A stretch of DNA of 64,000 nt from JACVRW01 sp034664125. GTDB lineage: Bacteria > Actinomycetota > Thermoleophilia > Solirubrobacterales > Thermoleophilaceae. A model generated the notes under the pieces. It did no database searches and was not told where the DNA came from. It worked only from the letters and a program-made list of their open reading frames with translations. Position 1 is the stretch's first letter. Each line of letters opens with the position of its first letter. Location: NCBI GenBank assembly GCA_034664125.1, contig JAXDIG010000046.1, positions 62,001 to 126,000 of the forward strand, read 5' to 3'. Below are positions 7,705 through 16,281 of this stretch, one piece after another. The position numbers were made by a program, and so were the translations under genes.

Positions 7705-8781
7705 GTGCCGCTGCGGATGCCCGTGGTCTGGAGCGACCGCCACCGGCTGCACCAGCCGGGCGGCGAGGTGTGGGTCGGCGTGCGCACGCCGGGCACCGAG
7801 CTGCCCGAGCGCGCCGAGCGGATCCGCACGGAGCTCGAGCGGGAAGGGGTCCGCCTGATGGATGCGGAGGCTCAGCCCGATGACGCCCTGCTCGCGATCC
7901 ACGACCGCGCCCTGCTCGACTACCTCGCGCACGCCTGGGAGGAGTGGGACGGGGCGGGGCTGACAGGCGACCCGGGCCAGGACCGGGTGGTGCCCTACAT
8001 CTTCCCGCACCCCGGCCTGTTCTCCGGATTCGAGCCGGCCGTGCCCGCGGCACCGAGCGCCCGCGCGGGGCACTTCGCCTTCGACACGATGACGCTGATC
8101 GGGCCCGGCACGTGGGAGGCGGCCCGGGCCGCGGTGGACGCGGCCGTGACCGCGGCCGGCCTGGTGGTGGGCGGGGAGCGCGCTGCCTACGCCTGCTGCC
8201 GCCCGCCGGGTCACCACGCGACCCGCACCTGCTTCGGCGGCTCCTGCTACCTCAACAACGCCGCCGCGGCCGCGGTGCGGCTGCGCTCAGGCGTGGACGG
8301 CCCGGTCGCGGTGATCGACGTCGACGCCCACCACGGCAACGGCACCCAGGCGATCTTCTACGAGGACGCGGGGATATTGACCGGGTCGGTCCACGTGGAC
8401 CCCGGCGCCGGATGGTTCCCGCACTTCCTCGGCTTCGAGCGCGAGACGGGCGGCGGCGCGGGAGCGGGCGCCAACCGCAACGTCCCGCTCGCTCCCGGCA
8501 GCGGCGACGGGCCGTGGGTCGAGGCCGTCCGCGACGTCGCCGCGTGGGCGCGGGCGGGCGGGGCCGCGGCCCTGGTGGTGGCACTTGGAGTGGATGCCGC
8601 CGGCGGGGACCCCGAGAGCCCGCTGGAGGTCACGGCAGCCGGCTTCCGGACGGCGGGCCAAGTGCTCGGTGAGCTGCGGCTGCCGACCGTCCTGGTCCAG
8701 GAGGGCGGCTACGAGCTGGCCACACTCGGACCGCTGGTGCGCGAGGTGCTGGGCGGCGTGGAGGAGGGGCTGGGCGGCTAG
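7705..8781 (+). CDS. Histone-deacetylase-family amidohydrolase (acetylpolyamine amidohydrolase-like)
   Basis: 358 residues of the arginase/deacetylase zinc-hydrolase fold, which removes acetyl groups from acetylpolyamines, acetoin-related substrates or acyl-lysines. The catalytic His-His pair is RPPGHHA (His170-His171). The metal site IDVDAHHGNGT holds Asp205, Asp207 and His209. A C-terminal EGGYELATLG motif is also present. The start is GTG 7705, six bases after GAGG; ATG 7717 is an alternative. It begins eight bases after the Rieske oxygenase and is probably co-transcribed. The neighbouring oxygenase with a betaine/carnitine-like motif suggests catabolism of N-substituted or acylated amines (inference). 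Confidence 0.85.
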   Translation: MPLRMPVVWSDRHRLHQPGGEVWVGVRTPGTELPERAERIRTELEREGVRLMDAEAQPDDALLAIHDRALLDYLAHAWEEWDGAGLTGDPGQDRVVPYIFPHPGLFSGFEPAVPAAPSARAGHFAFDTMTLIGPGTWEAARAAVDAAVTAAGLVVGGERAAYACCRPPGHHATRTCFGGSCYLNNAAAAAVRLRSGVDGPVAVIDVDAHHGNGTQAIFYEDAGILTGSVHVDPGAGWFPHFLGFERETGGGAGAGANRNVPLAPGSGDGPWVEAVRDVAAWARAGGAAALVVALGVDAAGGDPESPLEVTAAGFRTAGQVLGELRLPTVLVQEGGYELATLGPLVREVLGGVEEGLGG

Positions 8782-8797
8782 CGCCGGGCGCGCCCGA

Positions 8798-9250
8798 TCA
8801 CCACACCTCGTAGATCTCGTAGTCGACGTGGTCCGGCGCGAGGCCGTTGAGCGCGACCGTCACCATCGAGTTCAGCCAGCCGTAGCGCTCCGAGCCGGTT
8901 TCGAAGAGCGGCGACGAGCGCGCGTAGAAGTCGGACGAGGCCAGCCGCTCTCCGGCCAAAAGCCGCTCCGCGATCCCGTCGCGCAGGTCGATCCGGCCGG
9001 TGTTGGTCACGAAGACGAGCTGGCCGTCGTCGGCGCGGATGGTGGCCCGGACGTCCAGGCGGGCGATCTGGTCGCTGCCCACCACGACCCAGTCGCCGCC
9101 GCCGGTGAGGAACTCCCCGTTGAAGCGCTCGCCTGTGACGACCCCCTCCTTGATCACGTAGTTCGCTCGCATGCCGGCGCCGGTGGGGATGTACTGGACC
9201 GGCTCGAAGTCGATCGAGAAGTCGCAGAGGTGCCGCAGCTCGACGGGCAT
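8798..9250 (-). CDS. DUF3237 family protein
   Basis: 150 residues with the DUF3237 hallmarks: an early PTGAGMRANYVIKEG segment, a central GGGDWVVVGSD, and a late GSERYGWLNSMVTVA segment. The fold is a single beta-barrel of unproven function that often lies beside aromatic or acyl catabolic genes. It is convergent with the deacetylase-like gene (16-base gap) and divergent from csoR, with 54 bases between starts. The start ATG at 9250 fits the conserved MPVELRHLCDFSIDF N-terminus. Confidence 0.8.
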   Translation of the reverse strand: MPVELRHLCDFSIDFEPVQYIPTGAGMRANYVIKEGVVTGERFNGEFLTGGGDWVVVGSDQIARLDVRATIRADDGQLVFVTNTGRIDLRDGIAERLLAGERLASSDFYARSSPLFETGSERYGWLNSMVTVALNGLAPDHVDYEIYEVW

Positions 9251-9270
9251 GGCGGCATTCTGATCCGCCG

Positions 9271-9287
9271 ATACGGGCCGGGGGTAT
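9271..9287 (+). promoter_or_regulatory. Candidate CsoR operator
   Basis: ATACGGGCCGGGGGTAT has matching ATAC/GTAT ends and a G/C-tract core resembling the TACCCC...GGGGTA operators of CsoR repressors. It lies 18 bases before the csoR start and between divergent starts, as expected for autoregulation. The dyad is imperfect, so this is a candidate only. Confidence 0.4.
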
Positions 9288-9304
9288 CGATAGCCTGTGT
9301 GACC

Positions 9305-9604
9305 ATGACGACCAGCTCGACGGGCAAGCACGGCTACAGCGCGACCAAGGATCAGCTGCTCAACCGCCTGCGCCGGATCGAGGGGCAGGTGCGCGGCGTG
9401 GAGCGGATGGTCGAGGAGGACCGCTACTGCATCGACGTGATCACGCAGATCTCCGCCATCCAGGCGGCCCTCGACAAGGTCGCGCTCGGGCTGCTCGACG
9501 ACCACGCCGCTCACTGCGTGCTCGGCGGCGCCGCCGAGGCTCCCGCGGAGGAGCTCAAGGACGAGCTGATGGCGGCCGTCGCGCGGCTCATGCGACGCGG
9601 GTAA
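9305..9604 (+). CDS. csoR: CsoR-family copper-sensing transcriptional repressor
   Basis: A 99-residue all-alpha DUF156/CsoR protein. The Cu(I) triad is intact: Cys42, His67 and Cys71, with spacings of 25 and 29 residues identical to those of characterised copper CsoR. The first helix carries LLNRLRRIEGQVRGVERMVE. When Cu(I) binds, these tetramers leave DNA and derepress copper genes. No copper P-type ATPase or chaperone lies next to it. Instead the next gene (93 bases on) is a copper-radical oxidase, which suggests that oxidase production is tied to copper supply. That link is inference. Confidence 0.93.
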   Translation: MTTSSTGKHGYSATKDQLLNRLRRIEGQVRGVERMVEEDRYCIDVITQISAIQAALDKVALGLLDDHAAHCVLGGAAEAPAEELKDELMAAVARLMRRG

Positions 9605-9638
9605 GGGCCACCTAAGACCGACTGGCGGAAACGCCCGA

Positions 9639-9687
9639 TCGACCCTAAGTTGGTCGAAGCGCCCCACGGACGGGGCGCCCAAGGGAG
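9639..9687 (+). promoter_or_regulatory. Paired hairpins and ribosome binding site before the second oxidase
   Basis: TCGACC/GGTCGA (about 9639-9657) and GCGCCCC/GGGGCGC (9659-9665 with 9672-9678, 6-base loop) form two adjacent small hairpins. AAGGGAG (9681-9687) follows. The spacing of nine bases to TTG 9697, against zero to ATG 9688, argues for the TTG start. The hairpins may be a terminator for csoR or a leader control element. Confidence 0.4.
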
Positions 9688-9696
9688 ATGGGGCAT

Positions 9697-12627
9697 TTGA
9701 ACCGGACATCCGGGGTATTTCGCATTGCGCTCGCGGCAGCAGTCGGACTGGTCTGCCTCGTCACGAGCGCCGGCATCGCGCTGCTGCTGGGCGGTGGCCC
9801 CCCCGCCACCGCCGGCGCGCAGAGCGCGCGCGTAGCCAAGGCGCCGTCCGAGTCGATCCCGTCCGAGTCGATCCGGTCCCACAACCACAGCGGCGACCTG
9901 GGCGTGCCCGGCATGACCGAGCAGGAGCTGCGGGACTTCGAAACCGCCACGCTGGGACCGGAGCACGCCGCCGAGCACGCGGCCCTGCGCCGCGCCCTGC
10001 GGGTGCGCGAGGCCAACCCGGTCGATCCCGAGCCGACCCGGAACGCCGCCGTGGCCGCCGCGGCGGCCGCGGGCGACCCCGCCGACGTCGGCCGCTGGGA
10101 CGCGTCGGCGACCGTCGACTTCGCGGTCGTGGCGATCCACGCCGCGATGCTGCCGACGGGCAAGGTGATGATCTTCTCCTACCCCAAGAGCCCGGAGCAG
10201 AACAGCGCCCAGGCATGGCTGTGGGACCCGGCCACGGGCCAGAAGGTCCGCCGCGACCCGCCGCTGTGGCTCGACCCCAAGGACGGTGTGATGAAGGCGG
10301 CCAACATCTGGTGCTCGGGCCACACGTTCACCGCCGACGGCGAGCTGGTCGTGTTCGGAGGCAACCTCGAGTTCCCGAACGGCACCAAGACCTACAAGGG
10401 CCTCAACAAGGTCTACACGTTCAACCCCTTCACGGAGACGTGGAAGGAGCAGCCGGACATGCGCCACGGCCGCTGGTACCCCACCGGCATCCGGCTGCCC
10501 GACGGGCGCATCCCGATCATCAGCGGCTGGGACGAATCCGGCGACCCCCTCATGAACACCGACGTGGAGATGTTCACGCCGCCGTCGAGCCTGAGCGGCC
10601 TGGGCGACATCTCGCTGATCGGTGGCACGGGCGGCGCCGGCCAGCCGCCGACCGGCGAGTTCTATCCGCACATGTTCGCGATGCCATCGGGCCGCTCGCT
10701 GGTGGTGGGGCCGGACGCCCCCAACACCTGGTTCATGAACACGCCCACCGCCGACAGCTTCACCTGGTCCGACGCCCCGAATCTCGGCCAGCGGCGGCTC
10801 TGGGGAACCGCCGTGCCGCTACCCGCGGGATCCACCGGGTCCACGAAGATCATGGCGCTCGGCGGGACCGATGAGAGCACCACCCCGTCCACCAACACCA
10901 CCGAGGTCTTCGACGAGAACAACGCGGGCGCCGGCTGGCAGCCCGCGGCCCCGAACGTCATCGGACGCGGACACGCCAACACCGTCCTGCTGCCCGACGG
11001 CTCGATGGTCGAGGTCGGCGGGGGCATCGGCAGCGTCGCCACGGCCCCCTCGCCGCTTCACGCGGCCACTCCGGAGCAGCGCCAGATCGAGCTGTGGGAC
11101 CCGGACACCGGCCAGTGGCGGCTGGGCCCCGAGCAGGCCGAATCCAGGGCCTACCACTCCACCGCCCTGCTGCTGCCCGACGGGCGCGTCTTCTCGGCCG
11201 GCGACGACTGGAACGGCGGCATCGCGAGCGACACGGCCGAGATCTACGAGCCGCCCTACCTGTTCAAGGGCGCGCGCCCCACGATCACGTCCGCGCCTTC
11301 GAACATCAAGGTCGGCGCCAACTTCGGCGTCCAGACGCTCAACACCAACATCACGCGCGCCGCCCTGATCGCGCCCGGATCGGTGACTCACGCCGTCGAC
11401 ATGAACCAGCGCTACCTCGAGCTGCCGGTGACCCAGCGCGTGGGCTGCGTGGACGTCGGGGCGCCGGCGACCGCCAACGCGGCGCCGCCCGGCTACTACA
11501 TGCTCTTCCTGGTCAACGACCAGGGCGTCCCCTCGGTCGCCAAATGGGTGAAGCTGACGACCGGCGGGAGCGTGCCCACCTGCACCGGGCCGCCGGTGGA
11601 CGGGAGCGCGCCCACGGTTTCGGTCAGCGCCCCCGCGAACGGCGCCACCGTGTCCGGCACGATCAACGTGACCGCGAGCGCCTCCGACAACGTCGCCGTC
11701 ACGGGTGTGCAGTTCAAGCTCGACGGCCAGAACCTCGGCGCCGAGGACACCGCGGCTCCCTGGTCGCGGTCCTGGGACACGAAGGGCGTTGCCAACGGCA
11801 CCCACCAGCTCACCGCGGTGGCGCGCGACGCGGCCGGCAACACGAGGACCTCCACGGTGGTTTCGGTGACGGTCGCGAACGCCGCCCCGCCCGACGGGGT
11901 CGCACCCACCGTTTCGCTGCCGGCACCCTCCGCCGGCTCGCCGGTGTCCGGCTCGATCAACGTGACGGCCAGCGCCTCCGACAACGTCGGCGTGGCCGGC
12001 GTGCAGTTCAAGCTCGATGGCCACAACCTCGGCAGCGAGGACAACTCGTCGCCGTACTCGGTGGCCTGGGACACCACCACCGTGGCCAACGGGAGCCACG
12101 AGCTCACGGCCGTGGCGCGCGACGCCGCCGGCAACTCGAACACGTCGCCGGCCGAGTCGGTGATGGTGGCGAACCCCGGGCCGGGCCCGGCACCGCCCCC
12201 GGGGGCGAACAACGCCGCACCGGTGATCAGCCGGCTGAAGCTTTCCGCCTCGACCTTCTCGAGGGGGACGACGGTCAGCTTCCGCCTGAGCGAGGCGGCC
12301 CAGGTGAAGCTGTCGTTCGAGCGCAAGCTGGCCGGCCACAAGGCCGGCGGCAAGTGCGTCTCGCCGGCAAAGAGGGGCCGCCCGAGCTGCACCCGCTACT
12401 CGCGGATCCGAACCACGCTGAAGCTGCAGGGCAAGGCCGGCGCCAACAGCCTGCACCTCAAGGGCCGGCTCTCCCGCACGCACCGCCTGGCGCCCGGCCG
12501 CTACCGGCTCACGCTGCTCGCAACGGACTCCCAGGGCAAGCGCTCGTCACCCGCGACGACCAGCTTCCGCTTGCTTGATGCCGCGCTCATCCGAAGCGCG
12601 CTGCTCAGCTTCGCGCGCGTCTTCTAA
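9697..12627 (+). CDS. Secreted copper-radical oxidase (glyoxal/galactose-oxidase-like), paralogue of 3656-6673
   Basis: 976 residues from TTG 9697; ATG 9688 would add three but touches the ribosome binding site. A signal segment (FRIALAAAVGLVCLVTS) precedes the propeller and DUF1929-like domain. Counted from the TTG, the copper-radical ligands are Cys206 (NIWCSG), Tyr261 (GRWYPTG), Tyr486-His487 (RAYHST) and His565 (VTHAVDMNQR). Two closely similar Ig-like domains follow, each with a VSGxINVTASASDN motif, then a Pro-rich linker and the same C-terminal two-Cys domain as the paralogue. It is expected outside the membrane, producing H2O2 from aldehydes or alcohols. The two genes probably arose by duplication. 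This copy sits directly behind csoR. Confidence 0.88.
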   Translation: MNRTSGVFRIALAAAVGLVCLVTSAGIALLLGGGPPATAGAQSARVAKAPSESIPSESIRSHNHSGDLGVPGMTEQELRDFETATLGPEHAAEHAALRRALRVREANPVDPEPTRNAAVAAAAAAGDPADVGRWDASATVDFAVVAIHAAMLPTGKVMIFSYPKSPEQNSAQAWLWDPATGQKVRRDPPLWLDPKDGVMKAANIWCSGHTFTADGELVVFGGNLEFPNGTKTYKGLNKVYTFNPFTETWKEQPDMRHGRWYPTGIRLPDGRIPIISGWDESGDPLMNTDVEMFTPPSSLSGLGDISLIGGTGGAGQPPTGEFYPHMFAMPSGRSLVVGPDAPNTWFMNTPTADSFTWSDAPNLGQRRLWGTAVPLPAGSTGSTKIMALGGTDESTTPSTNTTEVFDENNAGAGWQPAAPNVIGRGHANTVLLPDGSMVEVGGGIGSVATAPSPLHAATPEQRQIELWDPDTGQWRLGPEQAESRAYHSTALLLPDGRVFSAGDDWNGGIASDTAEIYEPPYLFKGARPTITSAPSNIKVGANFGVQTLNTNITRAALIAPGSVTHAVDMNQRYLELPVTQRVGCVDVGAPATANAAPPGYYMLFLVNDQGVPSVAKWVKLTTGGSVPTCTGPPVDGSAPTVSVSAPANGATVSGTINVTASASDNVAVTGVQFKLDGQNLGAEDTAAPWSRSWDTKGVANGTHQLTAVARDAAGNTRTSTVVSVTVANAAPPDGVAPTVSLPAPSAGSPVSGSINVTASASDNVGVAGVQFKLDGHNLGSEDNSSPYSVAWDTTTVANGSHELTAVARDAAGNSNTSPAESVMVANPGPGPAPPPGANNAAPVISRLKLSASTFSRGTTVSFRLSEAAQVKLSFERKLAGHKAGGKCVSPAKRGRPSCTRYSRIRTTLKLQGKAGANSLHLKGRLSRTHRLAPGRYRLTLLATDSQGKRSSPATTSFRLLDAALIRSALLSFARVF

Positions 12628-12716
12628 GGAGGTTTCAGCGGTGGCGCCCGGGTAGCAGCGTCGGGACTCGGCGGCGGCGAGGACCCCGCCGCTCTCACCC
12701 CCCTTAGGAGGACCGC

Positions 12717-13691
12717 ATGAGCACCCAGCCCAACGGGGCAGGAGCACTCGCGCCCGAGCAGAAGCTGGCACGCTTCCTGGGCGTCTTCAGCCTCAGCCTC
12801 GGCGCTCCACAGATCGCAGCGCCGGGCCGTGTGAACCGCCTCATCGGCGTGCGCGACGACCGCGGCAGTCGCAGGTGGCAACGGATCGTCGGCATACGCG
12901 AGATCGCCGCCGGCGCCGGGATCCTGAGCAAGGAGCGGCCCGTCGAGTGGGTCTGGTCGCGGGTGGCGGGCGACATGAAGGACCTCGCTCTGCTCGGTTC
13001 GGCGATGCTGGGCAAGGCCGAGGACCGCAAGCGCCTGGCGGCAGCGACCGGCGCGGTCGTCGGGATCACCGTCGCCGACATCCTCGACGCCGTGGCGCTC
13101 AGCCGCGCGCCCGGCCGGGCCACGCCCAACGGCGTGCGCGTGAAGGCCGCGATCACGGTCAGGCGGCCGCGGGAGGACGTGTACCGGTTCTGGCACACGT
13201 TCGAGAACCTGCCCCAGTTCATGGACCACCTCGAGTCGGTAGAGCCCAGGGGCGAGCGCGGCTCGTTCTGGAGGGCCAAGGCACCCGCCGGCATGAAGGT
13301 CGAATGGGAGGCCGAGCTCGTGGACGACCGCCCCGGTGAGCTCATCTCCTGGCGCTCGCGAAGCGGGGCCACCGTGCGGAGCACCGGCACGGTCCGGTTC
13401 TCCGACGCCCCGCGCGACCGCGGCACGGAGGTCAGGGTCGACATGGAGTACCAGGCGCCCGGCGGCCTGCTGGCGGCGACGGTCGCGAAGCTGTTCGGCG
13501 AGGAGCCCGAGCAGCAGATCACCGACGACCTGCGCCGCCTCAAGCAGGTGATGGAGACGGGCATGGTGGTCCGGTCCGAAGGCAGCCCCGAGGGCACGAG
13601 CACCCGGAGGCTGCTGAGGCAGCGCTCCGCGCAGCCGCTCACCGGCGACAACGGAAAGCGAGTGCCGACCCTCGAAGGGAGGACGTCATGA
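12717..13691 (+). CDS. SRPBCC (polyketide cyclase/dehydrase-like) protein
   Basis: 324 residues. The N-terminal half (about 1-135) is a helical, partly hydrophobic region (LARFLGVFSLSLGAPQIAAP; GAVVGITVADILDAVALS). The C-terminal half (about 140-285) is an SRPBCC ligand-binding fold beginning with VKAAITVRRPREDVYRFWHTF. TAGGAGG precedes the ATG at good distance. The last four bases overlap the start of the alcohol dehydrogenase (ATGA), so the two are coupled. This SRPBCC-dehydrogenase pairing recurs in actinobacteria, where the protein is often described only as a cyclase/dehydrase. The ligand is unknown. Confidence 0.8.
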   Translation: MSTQPNGAGALAPEQKLARFLGVFSLSLGAPQIAAPGRVNRLIGVRDDRGSRRWQRIVGIREIAAGAGILSKERPVEWVWSRVAGDMKDLALLGSAMLGKAEDRKRLAAATGAVVGITVADILDAVALSRAPGRATPNGVRVKAAITVRRPREDVYRFWHTFENLPQFMDHLESVEPRGERGSFWRAKAPAGMKVEWEAELVDDRPGELISWRSRSGATVRSTGTVRFSDAPRDRGTEVRVDMEYQAPGGLLAATVAKLFGEEPEQQITDDLRRLKQVMETGMVVRSEGSPEGTSTRRLLRQRSAQPLTGDNGKRVPTLEGRTS

Positions 13692-14860
13692 GGGCCACCT
13701 GCTGGGAGGGCAAGAACAACGTCCAGGTGGAAAACGTCCCGGACCCCAAGATCCTGAACTCGCGCGACGCCATCGTGCGGATCAGCTCGACGGCGATCTG
13801 CGGCTCGGATCTCCACCTGCTCCAGGGCTACATCCCGACGATGAAGCGGGGCGACATCCTCGGCCACGAGTTCATGGGCGAGGTCGTGGAGAAGGGCTCC
13901 GAGGTGCGCAACCTGGCGGTCGGCGACCGCGTGGTCGTGCCGTTCCCGATCGCCTGCGGCAACTGCAACGCCTGTCTCGCGGGGCTGTACTCGGTCTGCG
14001 AGAACTCCAACCCGAACGCCGGCCTCGCCGAGGCGCTCATGGGCCGCTCACCCGCCGGCATCTTCGGCTATTCGCACATGCTGGGAGGCTACGCGGGCGG
14101 CCAGGCGGAGTACGCCCGCGTGCCCTTCGCGGACGTGGGGCCGATCAAGGTCGAGAACGACCTGCCCGACGAGCAGGTGCTGTTCCTCTCGGACATCCTG
14201 CCGACCGGCTACATGGGCGCGGACCTGTGCGACATCCAGCCCGGTGACGTGATCGCCGTGTGGGGGGCGGGGCCGGTCGGCCAGTTCGCGATCGCGAGCG
14301 CCTTCCTGCTCGGAGCCGAGCGCGTGATCGCGATCGACCGCTTCCCGTACCGGCTCGAGATGGCACGCGACAAGGCGGGTGCCGAGACGATCAACTACGA
14401 GGAACAGGACGTGATCGAGGCGCTCAACGAGATCACGGCCGGCCGCGGTCCGGACGCCTGTATCGACGCGGTCGGGATGGAGGGCCACCACTCGCACGGG
14501 CCTGTGCACGCCTACGACCGCGTCAAGCAGGCGGCGCGGCTCGAGACGGATCGACCGCACGCTCTGCGGCAGGCGATCAGGGCCTGCCGCAACGGCGGCA
14601 CGATCTCGGTGATCGGCGCCTACGGCGGCTTCATCGACAAGTTCCCCATGGGCTCCGTGATGAACCGGTCGCTGACGATCAAGGCCGGCCAGTGTCACGT
14701 GCAGCGCTACCTGCGCCCGCTGATGGAGCGGATCGAGAACGGCGAGATCGATCCGAGCTTCGTGATCACGCACACGATGAAGCTGGACGACGCGCCGCAG
14801 GGCTACGACACCTTCAAGAACAAGGAGGACGGCTGCGTGAAGGTGGTGCTGAAGCCCTAG
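13688..14860 (+). CDS. Zinc-dependent alcohol dehydrogenase (formaldehyde-dehydrogenase-like MDR family)
   Basis: A 390-residue medium-chain dehydrogenase. The catalytic zinc region TAICGSDLHL holds Cys38 and His43, and GHEFMGEVV follows. The structural zinc is held by the four Cys of CGNCNACLAGLYSVC. The nucleotide-binding GAGPVGQFA lies near residue 195. A long insertion (DAVGMEGHHSHGPVHA) is typical of the glutathione-independent formaldehyde-dehydrogenase-like group. It is translationally coupled to the SRPBCC gene, and its stop shares CTAG with the convergent DedA gene. With the upstream aldehyde-type oxidase it may take part in alcohol/aldehyde turnover, but the substrate is not determined. 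Confidence 0.87.
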   Translation: MRATCWEGKNNVQVENVPDPKILNSRDAIVRISSTAICGSDLHLLQGYIPTMKRGDILGHEFMGEVVEKGSEVRNLAVGDRVVVPFPIACGNCNACLAGLYSVCENSNPNAGLAEALMGRSPAGIFGYSHMLGGYAGGQAEYARVPFADVGPIKVENDLPDEQVLFLSDILPTGYMGADLCDIQPGDVIAVWGAGPVGQFAIASAFLLGAERVIAIDRFPYRLEMARDKAGAETINYEEQDVIEALNEITAGRGPDACIDAVGMEGHHSHGPVHAYDRVKQAARLETDRPHALRQAIRACRNGGTISVIGAYGGFIDKFPMGSVMNRSLTIKAGQCHVQRYLRPLMERIENGEIDPSFVITHTMKLDDAPQGYDTFKNKEDGCVKVVLKP

Positions 14861-15531
14861 CTGGGAGGTCCAGCGCGCCGCCCGGCGGCCCGGCGGCGGT
14901 GGACCACCGCGGCGACCACCAGCCCGAGGACCAGGATCACGGCGGCGTAGTCGGCGTAGCGGAAGTTCTGGTGGAAGCTCTCCCAGGTGTCGCCGAGCGC
15001 CCATCCCGCGGCGGCAAAGCCGAAGCACCAGGCCAGCGAGCCGAGCAGCGTGAGGGCCACATAGGGGCCGAGCGGGCTGCCGAGCGCACCGGCGGGGACC
15101 GAGATGAAGGACCGCACCACCGGCGTCAGGCGCCCGAAGAAGACGGCCCAGTTGCCGTAGCGCTCGAACCAGCGCTCGGCCCGCTCGAACGCCTCGGTCC
15201 CCACGTGCAGGAAACGTCCGTGGCGCTCGATCAGCGCCCGGCCGCCGCGGGCTCCGAGCGCCCAGCCGACCAGCGCCCCGGCGAGGTAGCCGAGCGAGCC
15301 CGCGAGCGACAGCACGACGTAGCTCTCGATGCCGGTCGCGAGATGCGTCCCGAACACCACGGGGTGCTGTCCGGCGATGGCGCCCGCGCTGAGCGCACCG
15401 GCGTAGAGCATGATCAGCTCGCCCCCGACGGGCAGCAGCGCGTCGACCGCCATCAGAGCGAACACGGCGTAGACGCCGTGGTGGGCGATCGAGCTCGTCA
15501 GGTGGCTGGTCAGGCTGGCGATCACGACCAC
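14857..15531 (-). CDS. DedA/SNARE-associated family membrane protein
   Basis: 224 residues with about five hydrophobic segments. The family pattern is clear: an early acidic Pro segment (VDALLPVGGELIMLYAG), a central re-entrant motif (WFERYGNWAVFFGRLTPVVRSFISVPAGAL) with the conserved Arg residues, and a C-terminal membrane helix followed by a basic tail. DedA proteins recycle or flip undecaprenyl phosphate and related lipids (family knowledge), which is notable because uppP lies 2 kb away. Starts are GTG 15531 or GTG 15525. The gene ends tail-to-tail with the dehydrogenase, sharing CTAG. Confidence 0.85.
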   Translation of the reverse strand: MVVIASLTSHLTSSIAHHGVYAVFALMAVDALLPVGGELIMLYAGALSAGAIAGQHPVVFGTHLATGIESYVVLSLAGSLGYLAGALVGWALGARGGRALIERHGRFLHVGTEAFERAERWFERYGNWAVFFGRLTPVVRSFISVPAGALGSPLGPYVALTLLGSLAWCFGFAAAGWALGDTWESFHQNFRYADYAAVILVLGLVVAAVVHRRRAAGRRAGPPS

Positions 15532-15600
15532 AGGGGTACAGCTCGCCGATGACCTGAAGATGACGGCGGCCGCGTCGCGCGAGTGCCACCCTTAGCGTCG

Positions 15601-16281
15601 ATGCGGATCCTGATCGTCGAGGACGACGCGCGGATGGCCGACGCGATCCGGCGCGGCTTCAAGGCCGAGGGCGTGGCGGTTGACGTTGCCGTCGCCGGAG
15701 AGGACGCGCTGTGGCTGGCCGAGGCGACGGCCTACAGCGCGATAGTCCTGGACTTCATGCTGCCCGGCATCGACGGGATCCAGACCTGCCGGCGCCTGCG
15801 AGCCGAGCAGGTATGGACGCCGATCCTCATGCTCACCGCCAGGGACGCGGTCCAGGATCGCGTGGCGGGCCTGAACAGCGGCGCGGACGACTACCTGGTC
15901 AAGCCCTTCTCCTTCGACGAGCTGCTCGCGCGAGTGCGAGCGCTCGCGCGCCGCCAGGTCGGCCCCAGGCCGACGGTCCTGTCCGTCGGCGAACTGCGGC
16001 TCGAGACGACGACCCACAGGGTCTGGCGTGGCTCCGAGGAGATCCCGCTCAGCCACCGCGAGGTCGCGATCCTCGAGGCCTTCATGCGCCGGCCGGGGCG
16101 GATCCTGTCGCGCTTCGACCTCTTGGAGCTCGTCTGGGACGGCGACTTCGACCACCGCTCGAACGTGGTCGACGTCGCGGTTCGGCGGCTGCGCGAGAAG
16201 ATCGATCGTCCGTTCGGCGTCGAGTCGATCGAAACCGTCCGGGGAGCGGGCTACCGGCTGTGCGAATCCGCCGACTCGTAA
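15601..16281 (+). CDS. OmpR/PhoB-family response regulator
   Basis: 226 residues. The receiver domain (1-115) has the acidic pocket EDD, the phospho-acceptor Asp in IVLDFMLPG, and the K in LVKPFSFDE. A winged helix (about 130-222) carries the RVWRGSEEIPLSHREVAILEAFMRRPG and SNVVDVAVRRLREKI segments. The start ATG 15601 gives the canonical MRILIVEDD N-terminus; no strong ribosome binding site precedes it. The histidine kinase start lies inside its 3' end (22-base overlap), so the two are a coupled two-component system. The signal is unknown. Confidence 0.93.
   Translation: MRILIVEDDARMADAIRRGFKAEGVAVDVAVAGEDALWLAEATAYSAIVLDFMLPGIDGIQTCRRLRAEQVWTPILMLTARDAVQDRVAGLNSGADDYLVKPFSFDELLARVRALARRQVGPRPTVLSVGELRLETTTHRVWRGSEEIPLSHREVAILEAFMRRPGRILSRFDLLELVWDGDFDHRSNVVDVAVRRLREKIDRPFGVESIETVRGAGYRLCESADS

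Noticed and set aside
9601..9687. Leader before the second oxidase, considered as a riboswitch
   Set aside because: Two short hairpins are present, but no conserved core of a known riboswitch class is visible.
12628..12716. GC-rich gap after the second oxidase, considered as a terminator
   Set aside because: Only a weak GGCGGC/GCCGCC pairing without U-tract is present; it is not specific in such GC-rich DNA.
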